Assembly: GCA_946186375.1 (NCBI GenBank)
Contig: CAMHMZ010000002.1
Location: 96,478-160,477 of the forward strand
DNA from: an uncultured Clostridia bacterium
GTDB taxonomy: Bacteria; Bacillota; Clostridia; Oscillospirales; Oscillospiraceae
Length of the DNA: 64,000 bases
Direction of reading: 5' to 3'
The position numbers and the translations under genes are program-made. The notes below the pieces were generated by a model that saw only the letters and a list, made by a program, of their open reading frames with translations, ran no database searches and was not told the DNA's origin. This document shows positions 8,552 through 16,535 of the stretch, piece by piece; position 1 is the first letter of the stretch, and each line of letters opens with the position of its first letter.

Positions 8552-9250
8552 TTACTTGGAAACAGCGGTGGTGTGGAGGTTGGGTCCGTTGTACCAGTAG
8601 AGGTAGCCGGTCAGATCCACGACGTCGCCGACCTGCAGCGCCTCGACGGCCTTGTACACGTCGGTGTCGTTGCCGCGGAGGTAGAACTCCACGCAGAATT
8701 CATAGGTCTGCCCGTTGAGGGTGGCCTTGAAGTAGAGGTCGTCGGTCTTGCCCTCGGGATCCTTGTAAGCGAAGGCGGCGCCGGACTCATCATAGGCCTC
8801 GATGGTCACGCCCTTGAAGGTGACGAGCTGGTTCTGGAAATTGACCATGTCGTCGGTGCCCCAGGCGGCGGTGGCGTCCACAGGCTCGGCAATGTAGCTG
8901 TCGCCCTTGACGAGTTCGAAGGTCGCGTCGACGATCTCGACCTCACCGGACCACTCGCCCTTGGTGCCGGTGACCAGGATCTTCTGACCGGGAACGAGCT
9001 TGGCAGCGTCTTCCTCGGAGCAGGCCATGTTGTAGATGAAGTAGGCGCCGTCCTTGGAAGCGGCATAGACGGTGATCTGGTTGTCCCACCAGGACTGGTG
9101 ATCCTGCACATAGGTCTCGACGACGACGGGCTCATCCACGGCGGCGGCCATGAACTCGTCGTGGCTCATCGCCTTGGTCTTGCCCTGTCCGCAGGCAGCC
9201 AGCGCAAAGATCATGCAAAGGGCCAGAAGCAGCGCAAAGAACTTTTTCAT
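8552..9250 (-). CDS. Secreted lipoprotein, possibly with OB-fold-like domains
   Basis: Protein of 232 residues. The lipoprotein signal ends in LAAC and is almost the same as that of the binding protein at 4154. The mature part seems to contain two similar beta-rich halves (a strand with ITVYAASKDG then GQKILVTGTKGEW; later NQLVTFKGVTIEA then VGDVVDLTGYLYW), a pattern often seen in OB-fold proteins. I chose the second of two close ATGs because GAGGAG is then eight bases upstream. It is a lone gene with its own terminator. No enzyme motif is evident; binding of a ligand or polymer at the cell surface is a guess. Confidence 0.75.
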   Translation of the reverse strand: MKKFFALLLALCMIFALAACGQGKTKAMSHDEFMAAAVDEPVVVETYVQDHQSWWDNQITVYAASKDGAYFIYNMACSEEDAAKLVPGQKILVTGTKGEWSGEVEIVDATFELVKGDSYIAEPVDATAAWGTDDMVNFQNQLVTFKGVTIEAYDESGAAFAYKDPEGKTDDLYFKATLNGQTYEFCVEFYLRGNDTDVYKAVEALQVGDVVDLTGYLYWYNGPNLHTTAVSK

Positions 9251-9338
9251 TTTCATTCTCCTCAAAAAATATAGTATGCTCTGTTCGGTTTTCCCACAAA
9301 GAACACCAGTCACATTATAGCGGCCTTTTCGGCACAAA

Positions 9339-10958
9339 TCAAGAGCCGCGCTGCTTTTTTGTCTGTTTCTTTTTTATCAGGCCGCGCAGCGCGAACAGGC
9401 CGATCAGCGTCCAGATGGATACGAGAGAGATCAGCAGCGCCCGGGATCCGGCGGGCAGCGCCCCGGGATTGACGCCGTTTTCAAGGCGGTAGAGGGAGAT
9501 CACTTCCTTGTAAAGCGAGTCCATGTAGGCCTCATCCACGGTCGTCTTGCGGCGCACCGCCTTGTTCACGTTCTCGATGAGCTGCCCGGCCGCGTCGCGC
9601 ACGGAGGTCGAGCCGTTGAAGACCGGGGTAACGAAGGTGTTTTCGGTGTTGGCCATCAGAAGCTCGGAGGCCTCGATCTTCACGCGGTAGTGCGCGTCGT
9701 TGTCCTCGCCGCTGCGGCTGAGATAATCCCGATAGCCCGCGTCCTCCTGCGCCTTGCGCGTGACGGGGACATAGCCCTCCGTCTCGGCATAGGCGATCTG
9801 GACGTCATTCGTCAGCAGGTACTGCGTGAAGAGCCAGGAGGCCAGCACCTCCTGCGGATCCTTCTTGTTGAAGATACAGACGCTCGGCCCCTGCGAGATC
9901 ATCAGCGGGTGCTCCGTGTCATACTGCGGGATCGGCAGGACGGCGGTCTCGAAGTTTACGACCTGGTCGGGCGGGATGTCCACCAGCGGGGCGTCGGAGC
10001 CCATCCAGGTGGCGCCCGCCGTGGAGTCCACCGCGAAGATGCACTGCCCGGCATTGAGGAAATTGGCCGGATAGCTGATGTGCTTGAAGGTGTCGAAGGC
10101 GCCGGACTTGACATGCTCCGCGATTGTAAAGAGGATCTCGCGCGTCGTATCGTTGAAGAGGAGCACCGTCCCGTCCTCCGTCGAGTAGCCCGCGCCGCGC
10201 TGCCGGAGCATCTGGATCATCATGTTGTCGGTAGATTTATAGATGAAGGGGATCATGACCTTCTGGCCGTTGACCAGATAGGTGCCGTCGGCATTTTTCG
10301 CCATGGCCGCCTCCGAGACCTCCCACACGAAGTCCCAGGTCAGCACGTCCGGCAGCTCATAGCCCAGCGCTTCGACGAAGGTTTTGTTGACATAGCAGGC
10401 CTCCGTGGAGCGCATATAGGGCACGGCGTAGTGCAGGCCGTCCAGCACGCATTCGGACAGAAATTCCGGGACGAGCTCGTCCTGGCGGGGCGATTCGTAT
10501 TTGAGCTCGCTCCCGCCGAGGCCGTATTTTGCGTCGGCAAAGAAGCCGTCGAGCGGCACGACCACATTCTGCCCGGTCATGTAGGTGGCGATATGGTCGG
10601 GGTAGGTCACGCAGACATTCGGCGTCGTGTCCGTGGCGATGTTCGTGATGACGTCGTTGTAGATCCGGCCGTAGTCCGTGTACAGGCGCAACTTCACCGT
10701 GACGTTCGGATAGAGCTTCTGGAAGTCCTCGATCGCCTTCTGGTAGATGGCGATCTGGGTCTTGTTGGTGTCGTTCTTGGCCCAGAAGCTGATTTCAAGC
10801 TTTTTGCTTTCATCAAAGCTCTCCGGCACGGCGGGCAGCTCCGCCGTTTCGCCCGCCGCGTCGGTCTCCTGCACGAGCCGCCCGTGACAGCCGCTGAGCA
10901 GGGAGAGCGCCATCGTGAGCAGAAGCAGCAGAACGATGGGTTTACAGATTTTTTTCAT
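9339..10958 (-). CDS. ABC sugar-binding lipoprotein with extra C-terminal membrane anchor
   Basis: Protein of 539 residues, a family 1 solute-binding protein. It has a lipobox (SLLSGC) and binding-protein features such as ISFWAKNDTNK, YPNVTVKLRLY and an ATWMGS region. Unusually, the C-terminus carries a hydrophobic helix (about residues 505-525, LLISLVSIWTLIGLFALRG) followed by a basic tail (KKKQTKKQR), so the mature protein appears anchored at both ends. The start overlaps the stop of the permease before it (ATGA), and AGGAGG lies upstream. It is the last gene of the ATPase-permease-permease-SBP operon. Confidence 0.9.
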   Translation of the reverse strand: MKKICKPIVLLLLLTMALSLLSGCHGRLVQETDAAGETAELPAVPESFDESKKLEISFWAKNDTNKTQIAIYQKAIEDFQKLYPNVTVKLRLYTDYGRIYNDVITNIATDTTPNVCVTYPDHIATYMTGQNVVVPLDGFFADAKYGLGGSELKYESPRQDELVPEFLSECVLDGLHYAVPYMRSTEACYVNKTFVEALGYELPDVLTWDFVWEVSEAAMAKNADGTYLVNGQKVMIPFIYKSTDNMMIQMLRQRGAGYSTEDGTVLLFNDTTREILFTIAEHVKSGAFDTFKHISYPANFLNAGQCIFAVDSTAGATWMGSDAPLVDIPPDQVVNFETAVLPIPQYDTEHPLMISQGPSVCIFNKKDPQEVLASWLFTQYLLTNDVQIAYAETEGYVPVTRKAQEDAGYRDYLSRSGEDNDAHYRVKIEASELLMANTENTFVTPVFNGSTSVRDAAGQLIENVNKAVRRKTTVDEAYMDSLYKEVISLYRLENGVNPGALPAGSRALLISLVSIWTLIGLFALRGLIKKKQTKKQRGS

Positions 10959-11818
10959 CCCTTGGTGCCTCCTCTCGAGACGCCGGCCATGATCTTGTTG
11001 CGGAAGATCAGGAACAGCACGATCAGCGGCACGCTCACCACGACGACGGCGGCCATCATGGCCGGCACGTTCTCGCGGCCGAAGCCGTTTTCACGCAGCT
11101 CCTGGATGCCGTTGGAGACGAGGAAGTACGCGGCGTCGTCCGTGATGAGACGGGGCCAGACGTAGGAGTTCCAGCACTCGATGATCTTGAGGATGATGAC
11201 CGTGACGACGGTCGGGCGGCAGATGGGGAGCATAACCTTGAAAAGATACTTGAGGTCGCTCGTGCCGTCTACCTTGGCCGCCTTGTACAGCTCATCCGGG
11301 ATCTGCTCGAAGTTTTCCTTGAGCAGGTAGATATAGAAGACGCTCGTCACCGAGGGTAGGATGAGGCCCCAGAAGGTGTTGCGCATGTCCCAGTTCGTGA
11401 TGGTGACGAAGTTCGTGATGACGACGAGCTCGTTCGGGATCATCATCAGCGCCAGAAACAGCGAGAACAGCAGGTTCTTGCCGCGGAAATTGAGCCTCGC
11501 AAAGGCATAGGCCGCGAAGATGATGACGCAGAGCATGAGCCCGGTCGTAGCCAGGGTGAAGATGATGGTGTTGGTAAAGTAGCGCGCCAGCGGCACCTCG
11601 GTAAAGGCGGTGACATAGTTTTCCGCCGTGGGCGCGAGGGTGAAGAGCGCGGGCGTGCGCTCGGCGTTGTAGGCGCTGTAGCTCTTGATGGAGCTGAGGA
11701 GCATCCAGTAAAACGGGAAGAGGACGATCAGCGCCCAGATGCTCAGAAGCACGTAGGTCACGGTTTTGCGCACGCGCTCGCCGGTCCTGGCCCGGCGTTC
11801 GACGATCTCATAATCCAT
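10955..11818 (-). CDS. ABC sugar importer permease, UgpE/MalG type
   Basis: Protein of 287 residues with six membrane segments. The N-terminus is cytoplasmic and the EAA loop reads ELYKAAKVDGTSDLKYLFKVMLP. I chose the ATG at 11818 because AAGGAGGT lies seven bases upstream; the in-frame GTG nine bases earlier sits inside that site. It forms the channel with the permease at 11832-12719. The stop overlaps the start of the binding-protein gene. Confidence 0.92.
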   Translation of the reverse strand: MDYEIVERRARTGERVRKTVTYVLLSIWALIVLFPFYWMLLSSIKSYSAYNAERTPALFTLAPTAENYVTAFTEVPLARYFTNTIIFTLATTGLMLCVIIFAAYAFARLNFRGKNLLFSLFLALMMIPNELVVITNFVTITNWDMRNTFWGLILPSVTSVFYIYLLKENFEQIPDELYKAAKVDGTSDLKYLFKVMLPICRPTVVTVIILKIIECWNSYVWPRLITDDAAYFLVSNGIQELRENGFGRENVPAMMAAVVVVSVPLIVLFLIFRNKIMAGVSRGGTKG

Positions 11819-11831
11819 GCTGCGCACCTCC

Positions 11832-12719
11832 TTACAGCGTGTTCTTGCGGCTGATCATCAGATTGATCACCGTGATCGTAAACACGATGACAAAGAGGAT
11901 CAGCGCCGCGGCGGACGCGTAGGACGGGTAGCCGCCGCTGTTGCCGTAGAGCATATCGTAGACATAGCCGACGATGGTGTTCATGCCCGCCACGTTCAGA
12001 TCCGTGCCGAAGATGGCGACCTCGTCCGAATAGGCCTTGAAGGCACCGATGAAGCCGGTGATGACGAGGTAGAAGATCATCGGGGAGATCATCGGCAGCG
12101 TGATGCGCGTGAAGATGCGCCAGCGGCTCGTCCCGTCGACCCGGGCGGCGTTGTAGTAGTCCTGGTTGACCGAGGCCAGCGCGCTTGTGAGGATGAGGAT
12201 CTTGAAGGGCATGACGACCCAGACCGTGTACAGGCACATCACCAGCATCTTTGCCCAGTAGGGGCCGTCGATAAAGTCCACCGACTGGCCGCCGAAGGCG
12301 TTGATGAGGAGGTTGATGAGGCCGTCGGAATAGGCGGTCTTCTTGAAGAGGATCATGAACACGAGGCCGACGGCCAGGGTGTTCGTGACGTAGGGCAGGA
12401 AGAAGACGGTCTGATAGAGCTTGCGCAGGGGCTTGATGGAGTTGAGCCCCAGCGAGATCAGCAGCGCCAGCCCCGTCGAGAGCGGCACCGTGATGATGAC
12501 AAGGATAAAGGTGTTCTTCACCGCCTGCAGGAAATAGGGGTCGCGCAGGACATAGCGGTAGTTATACAGGCCGTAGCCTGTGAAGGTCTGCGAAGCGAAG
12601 TTGAATTTCTCCTCGACGGAATAGATCAGCACGTCGAAGAGCGGATAGACCATGAAAACGCCCAGAAAGGCGATGGCCGGCAGCAGATACAGCCAGGCCC
12701 GGTTGTTCCTGTTTTCCAT
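11832..12719 (-). CDS. ABC sugar importer permease, UgpA/MalF type
   Basis: Protein of 295 residues with six membrane segments. It starts with a short polar tail (ENRNNRAWLYLLP), and its EAA loop is DYYNAARVDGTSRWRIFTRITLP. It lies three bases after the ATPase gene and 13 bases before the next permease, so the order is ATPase, permease, permease, binding protein. The set is a complete CUT1-type carbohydrate importer. Confidence 0.92.
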   Translation of the reverse strand: MENRNNRAWLYLLPAIAFLGVFMVYPLFDVLIYSVEEKFNFASQTFTGYGLYNYRYVLRDPYFLQAVKNTFILVIITVPLSTGLALLISLGLNSIKPLRKLYQTVFFLPYVTNTLAVGLVFMILFKKTAYSDGLINLLINAFGGQSVDFIDGPYWAKMLVMCLYTVWVVMPFKILILTSALASVNQDYYNAARVDGTSRWRIFTRITLPMISPMIFYLVITGFIGAFKAYSDEVAIFGTDLNVAGMNTIVGYVYDMLYGNSGGYPSYASAAALILFVIVFTITVINLMISRKNTL

Positions 12720-12722
12720 GGC

Positions 12723-13826
12723 TCAGGCCTCCGCGTCGAAGGGGATGCGCTCCTGTGTCGTGTGGTCAAAGAGGAAGACCTTGGCGCTCTTGAGGCGGAA
12801 ACGCACGTGCTCCGGCGAGCCGGAAGGCCTGTCCTCCGAGGGGATGATCGCGCGGAGATTGGCGCTGACGCGCGCGGGGTGCTCGAAGACGATGCTCGTG
12901 TCGCGCCCCATGACCTCGATCTGACGGAGCGCGCAGGAAAAGGCGCCCGCTTCGTCGAGCTGGAAGCCCTCGGGGCGCACCGCGGCATACACCGCCCCGT
13001 CCGGCGCGCCGGGAACGGAGAGCACGCTCTCGCCGCCGATGAGGAGCTGACCGCCCTCCACCTCGCCCTCGAAGACGTTGATGGGCGGCGTGCCCAGAAA
13101 CTCCGCCACGAAGCGGTTGACCGGGCTGTCATACACGTCCTGGGGCTTGCCGATCTGCTGCACGACGCCGTCCTTCATGACGACGATCATGTCGGAGATG
13201 CTCATGGCCTCCTCCTGGTCGTGGGTGACGAAGATGGTGGTGATGCCGGTCTCGCGCTGGATGCGCCGGATCTCCTCGCGGGTCTGCAGGCGCAGCCGCG
13301 CGTCAAGGTTTGAGAGCGGCTCGTCCAGCAGAAGGACGCGCGGGCGCTTGACCAGGGCACGGGCGATCGCCACGCGCTGCTGCTGGCCGCCGGACATCTC
13401 GCCGGGCTTGCGCTCCATGAGCTTGTCGATCTGGACGAGGCGTGCCGCCTCGAGCGCCTTGGCCTCCATCTCCTCCTTGGAGGGGCGGTCTTTTCCCTTG
13501 AGGTTTTGCAGCGGGAAAAGGATGTTCTGCCGCACGGTCATGTGCGGATAGAGCGCGTAGTTCTGGAACACGAGGCCGACGCCGCGGTTTTCCGGAGGCA
13601 AAGCGGTCACGTCGTCCTCGCCGAAGAGGATCTTGCCCTCGGTGGGCTTCTCCAGACCGCTGATGAGGTTGAGCGTGGTGCTCTTGCCGCAGCCGGAGGG
13701 CCCCAGCAGGCCGATCAGCTTGCCGTCCGGGATCTCGAAATCGAAGTCGTTGACGGCGATGACGTCCTCGCCCTTTTTGTTGCGGCTCGGAAACTTCTTT
13801 GTCAGATGCTGCAGGACAACTTTCAT
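12723..13826 (-). CDS. Sugar ABC importer ATPase, UgpC/MsmK/MalK type
   Basis: Protein of 367 residues, the normal length for MalK-like ATPases. Motifs in order: Walker A GPSGCGKST, Q-loop VFQNYALYPHM, signature MSGGQQQRVAIARAL, Walker B VLLLDEPLSNLDA, H-loop VTHDQEEA, then a C-terminal MOP/OB regulatory domain of about 130 residues. The start at 13826 gives the typical N-terminus MKVVLQHLTKKF. It is the first gene of its operon. ATPases of this type can serve several importers, so it may also power the ATPase-less importer at 3.1-6.3 kb (inference). Confidence 0.93.
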   Translation of the reverse strand: MKVVLQHLTKKFPSRNKKGEDVIAVNDFDFEIPDGKLIGLLGPSGCGKSTTLNLISGLEKPTEGKILFGEDDVTALPPENRGVGLVFQNYALYPHMTVRQNILFPLQNLKGKDRPSKEEMEAKALEAARLVQIDKLMERKPGEMSGGQQQRVAIARALVKRPRVLLLDEPLSNLDARLRLQTREEIRRIQRETGITTIFVTHDQEEAMSISDMIVVMKDGVVQQIGKPQDVYDSPVNRFVAEFLGTPPINVFEGEVEGGQLLIGGESVLSVPGAPDGAVYAAVRPEGFQLDEAGAFSCALRQIEVMGRDTSIVFEHPARVSANLRAIIPSEDRPSGSPEHVRFRLKSAKVFLFDHTTQERIPFDAEA

Positions 13827-13960
13827 ATGCCTCTCCCCTTTTCTTTTGTGCCGGGCAAAACTTGAGTACGCTGGTTCTATTTTACATGATGACGCGCCCG
13901 CGGTCAATGCCGTTGCGCCGCTGCGCTGCCAAAAAATCTGACGAAAGGTGGAATTTTCTC

Positions 13961-13989
13961 TTGCAAGCGGCTGCGCTCTGCGGTATAAT
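13961..13989 (+). promoter_or_regulatory. Sigma-A-type promoter of the MATE gene
   Basis: TTGCAA (13961-13966), 17-base spacer, TATAAT (13984-13989). The -10 box lies 28 bases before the ATG, which has CAGGAGGA upstream. Confidence 0.85.
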
Positions 13990-14017
13990 GCGCAGGCTCT
14001 CAGGAGGAACACCGTCC

Positions 14018-15370
14018 ATGGATAAAAACGATCTGACACAGGGGAGCATCCTTAAAAAGCTCGGCCTGTTCTTTTTTCCCATTCTTTTTGGCATGCTGTT
14101 TCAGCAGCTGTACAACACCGTCGACGCCGTGATCGTCGGCAAATGCGTCGGCCCGGCGGCGCTGGCCGCGGTCGGCGGCAGCCCGGCAGTCATCGTCAAC
14201 CTCGTCATTGGCTTCTTCGCGGGGCTCGCCTCCGGCGCCTCGGTGATCATCTCGCAGTATTTCGGCTGCCGCGACCGCGAAAGGCTTCTGCAGGCCGAGC
14301 ATACGATCCTGCTCTTCTGTCTGGTGATCGGTCTGCTGCTGACGGCGCTGGGCCTGGTCTCGGCGAGCTGGTCCCTGCGCCTTGTGAAGACGCCCGAGGA
14401 TATCCTCGCAGACTCGGCCCGCTATCTGCGCATCTACTATGTGGGCGCCGCGCCCCTGCTGCTCTTCAACATCGGCTCGGGCGTGCTGCGCGCTGTGGGC
14501 GATTCGCGGCATCCGCTCGTCTTTCTCGGCGTCTGCTGCGCGCTGAACATCGCGCTGGATCTGCTGTTTGTGGCCGGGCTCTCGATGGGCGTTGCCGGGG
14601 CGGCCTGGGCGACCGTCATCTCGCAGAGCGTGAGCGCCGTGCTGGTGCTGGGCCATCTCCACCATGCCGATCCCCTGCTCCGCCTTGACTTTTCGCGCCT
14701 GCGCATCTATCCCGCCGCGCTGCGCCGCATCCTCTATATCGGCGTCCCGGCCGGGCTGCAGAGCGCCATGTACTCTGTCTCCAACCTGATCATCCAGGCC
14801 GCTGTCAACGCCCTCGGCACGACGGTCGTCGCCGCCTGGACCGCCGTGAGCAAATACGACGGGCTCTACTGGGTCGTCAGCAACTCCTTCGGCGCGGCTA
14901 TCTGCACCTTTGTCGGCCAGAACTATGGCGCCGGGCTCTTCGACAGGATGAAAAAGGGCATCCGCCAGTGGCTCCTGGTCGCGCTCGGTACCTCCGTCGC
15001 GATCTCTGCTCTGCTGATCGGCTTTTCCGATCTGGGCTTCCGGCTTTTCACGGACGACCCCGCCGTCATCCGGGAGGCCAGCGCCATGCTCTGGTACTTT
15101 GTCCCCTTCTATTTTATCTGGTCCTTCATCGAGGTCATCTCCAATTCGCTGCGCGGCGCGGGCGATTCCTTCCGGCCGATGCTGATCATCCTCTGCGGCG
15201 TTTGCCTGCTGCGCATCGTCTACATCGCCTTCGTGATCCCGCAGTGGCACACGGTTTTGAGTGTCAGCCTCTCTTACCCCATCTCCTGGGCGCTGACCGC
15301 GCTGGTGTTCACGGTCTATTATTTGCGCGGGACGTGGCTCACAAGGCTCCGCGCCCACGAATCCAACTAA
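14018..15370 (+). CDS. MATE-family multidrug/cation antiporter
   Basis: Protein of 450 residues with about twelve membrane segments, typical of the MATE family. The start region reads GSILKKLGLFFFPILFGMLFQQLYNTVDAVIVGK, and the internal repeat begins again near the middle (GLQSAMYSVSNLIIQAAVNALG), as expected from two six-helix bundles. It is predicted to export drugs or metabolites using an H+ or Na+ gradient. The ATG at 14018 is set by CAGGAGGA and by the promoter just upstream. It is transcribed divergently from the ATPase gene and ends in a region of palindromes. Confidence 0.93.
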   Translation: MDKNDLTQGSILKKLGLFFFPILFGMLFQQLYNTVDAVIVGKCVGPAALAAVGGSPAVIVNLVIGFFAGLASGASVIISQYFGCRDRERLLQAEHTILLFCLVIGLLLTALGLVSASWSLRLVKTPEDILADSARYLRIYYVGAAPLLLFNIGSGVLRAVGDSRHPLVFLGVCCALNIALDLLFVAGLSMGVAGAAWATVISQSVSAVLVLGHLHHADPLLRLDFSRLRIYPAALRRILYIGVPAGLQSAMYSVSNLIIQAAVNALGTTVVAAWTAVSKYDGLYWVVSNSFGAAICTFVGQNYGAGLFDRMKKGIRQWLLVALGTSVAISALLIGFSDLGFRLFTDDPAVIREASAMLWYFVPFYFIWSFIEVISNSLRGAGDSFRPMLIILCGVCLLRIVYIAFVIPQWHTVLSVSLSYPISWALTALVFTVYYLRGTWLTRLRAHESN

Positions 15371-15375
15371 TACTA

Positions 15376-15523
15376 TTTCCTGATTAAATTCTTTAATCAG
15401 GAAAGCCGCAGTTTCTGCGGCGTTTTCAGCGCAAAACGCTGAAAACACGTCTCATACAGAACCTCTACGCGCCCTATGGCGCTATGAAAACCTTTAAGCG
15501 ATTAAAGGTTTTCATGAGGTTCT
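15376..15523. repeat. Chain of perfect palindromes after the MATE gene
   Basis: Five inverted repeats lie in 148 bases: 15376-15388/15392-15404 (13 bp), 15405-15411/15415-15421 (7 bp), 15422-15431/15437-15446 (10 bp), 15469-15473/15478-15482 (5 bp) and 15484-15497/15502-15515 (14 bp). The last two are enclosed by AGAACCTC (15458-15465) and GAGGTTCT (15516-15523), giving a branched fold. The first three abut directly. No coding potential is seen. Confidence 0.85.
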
Positions 15524-15540
15524 AGTATAAATATAGCGGA

Positions 15541-15564
15541 AAGCCGCCCTGTCGGGCGGCTTTC
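15541..15564. terminator. Bidirectional terminator between the MATE and pyruvate-kinase-like genes
   Basis: AAGCCGCCC (15541-15549), loop TGTC, GGGCGGCTT (15554-15562), then TCTTTC. Placed between two convergent genes. Confidence 0.85.
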
Positions 15565-15566
15565 TT

Positions 15567-16535
15567 TCATTGTTGATATTTTTCCGCCTCACGCACGGTG
15601 CGGGCGAGAAAGCGGATCGTCTCGACCGGATAGGCGCCGACGGCGGTCTCCCCCGTGACCATCACGGAGGCCGCGCCGTCGAGCACGGCGTTGAAGATAT
15701 CGCTGACCTCCGCGCGGGTCGGCACGGGGCTGCGTTCCATGGAGGCAAGCATCTGCGTGACGACCATGAAGGGTCTGCCCGCCGCGCGGCAGGCGGCGGA
15801 GATGCGCTTCTGCAGCGCCGGCAGCTCCCACAGGGGGCCGGTGTTGCCGAGGTCGCCGCGCGCGATCACGATCTCATCGCACGCGTCCAGCAGTTCCGGG
15901 AGGTTCTTGACGCCCTCGCGGCTCTCGATCTTGGCATAGAGTCGGATCTGCTCCCCACCCGCAGCGTCGAGCGCGGCGCGCACGGCCTGCAGATCCTCCC
16001 GGCCGCGCACGAAGGGCTGCATCACCGCCGTCACGCCGAAGCTTTTCGCGTCGGCGATATTTTGAAGATCGCTCTCCGTCAGGGCCGGGAGGCGGATCTC
16101 CTTTCCCGGCAGCGCCACACTTTTGCGGCTGTGCAGCAGCCCGCCGCGCACGACGAGGGCGCTCTCCGCCGTAAGGCAGCGCAGCAAAAGCTTTCCGTCG
16201 TCCAGCAGCAGCTCCTGGCCCGGCTCGAGCGCGGCCAGGACGCTCTCCGGCAGCGGGATCGCTTCGCGCAGCGTCACGCTCTCGCCCTCTGTAAGCGTCA
16301 GCGGATCTGAAAGCGCGCCGATGCGCAGCTCCGGCCCCTGCATGTCGATCAGAAGCTCCGGGCTCACGCCGCAGCGCGCCGCCGCCTCGCGCAGGGCCTT
16401 GACCTGTCCCGCAGCCTCGCGCAGCGTGACGTGCGAGAGATTGAGCCGCACGCCGGTCATCCCCTCGCGCAGCATGCGCTCGAGGACTTCAGCCGAAGCG
16501 CAGGCGGGCCCCAGGGTCCCGTAGATCTGCGTCAT
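15567..16535 (-). CDS. Pyruvate-kinase-like protein lacking the C-terminal domain
   Basis: Protein of 322 residues, compared with about 470 or more for normal pyruvate kinase. The A (TIM barrel) and B domains are present: GPACAS, VRLNLSH, DMQGPELR (normally DTKGPEIR), AKIESREGV, ARGDLG, VTQMLASM, PTRAEVSD, VTGETAVG. The active-site Lys (AKIE), metal-binding Glu and Asp, and Thr of TQM remain. The allosteric C-terminal domain is absent because the stop follows the barrel directly. The start at 16535 has GGGGAGG and overlaps the upstream stop. It may be a divergent, non-glycolytic kinase, or act on another enol-phosphate; function is not certain. Confidence 0.8.
   Translation of the reverse strand: MTQIYGTLGPACASAEVLERMLREGMTGVRLNLSHVTLREAAGQVKALREAAARCGVSPELLIDMQGPELRIGALSDPLTLTEGESVTLREAIPLPESVLAALEPGQELLLDDGKLLLRCLTAESALVVRGGLLHSRKSVALPGKEIRLPALTESDLQNIADAKSFGVTAVMQPFVRGREDLQAVRAALDAAGGEQIRLYAKIESREGVKNLPELLDACDEIVIARGDLGNTGPLWELPALQKRISAACRAAGRPFMVVTQMLASMERSPVPTRAEVSDIFNAVLDGAASVMVTGETAVGAYPVETIRFLARTVREAEKYQQ

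Noticed and set aside
13799..14017. Upstream extension of the MATE gene
   Set aside because: The promoter at 13961-13989 and CAGGAGGA before 14018 set the start; the extension overlaps the divergent ATPase gene.
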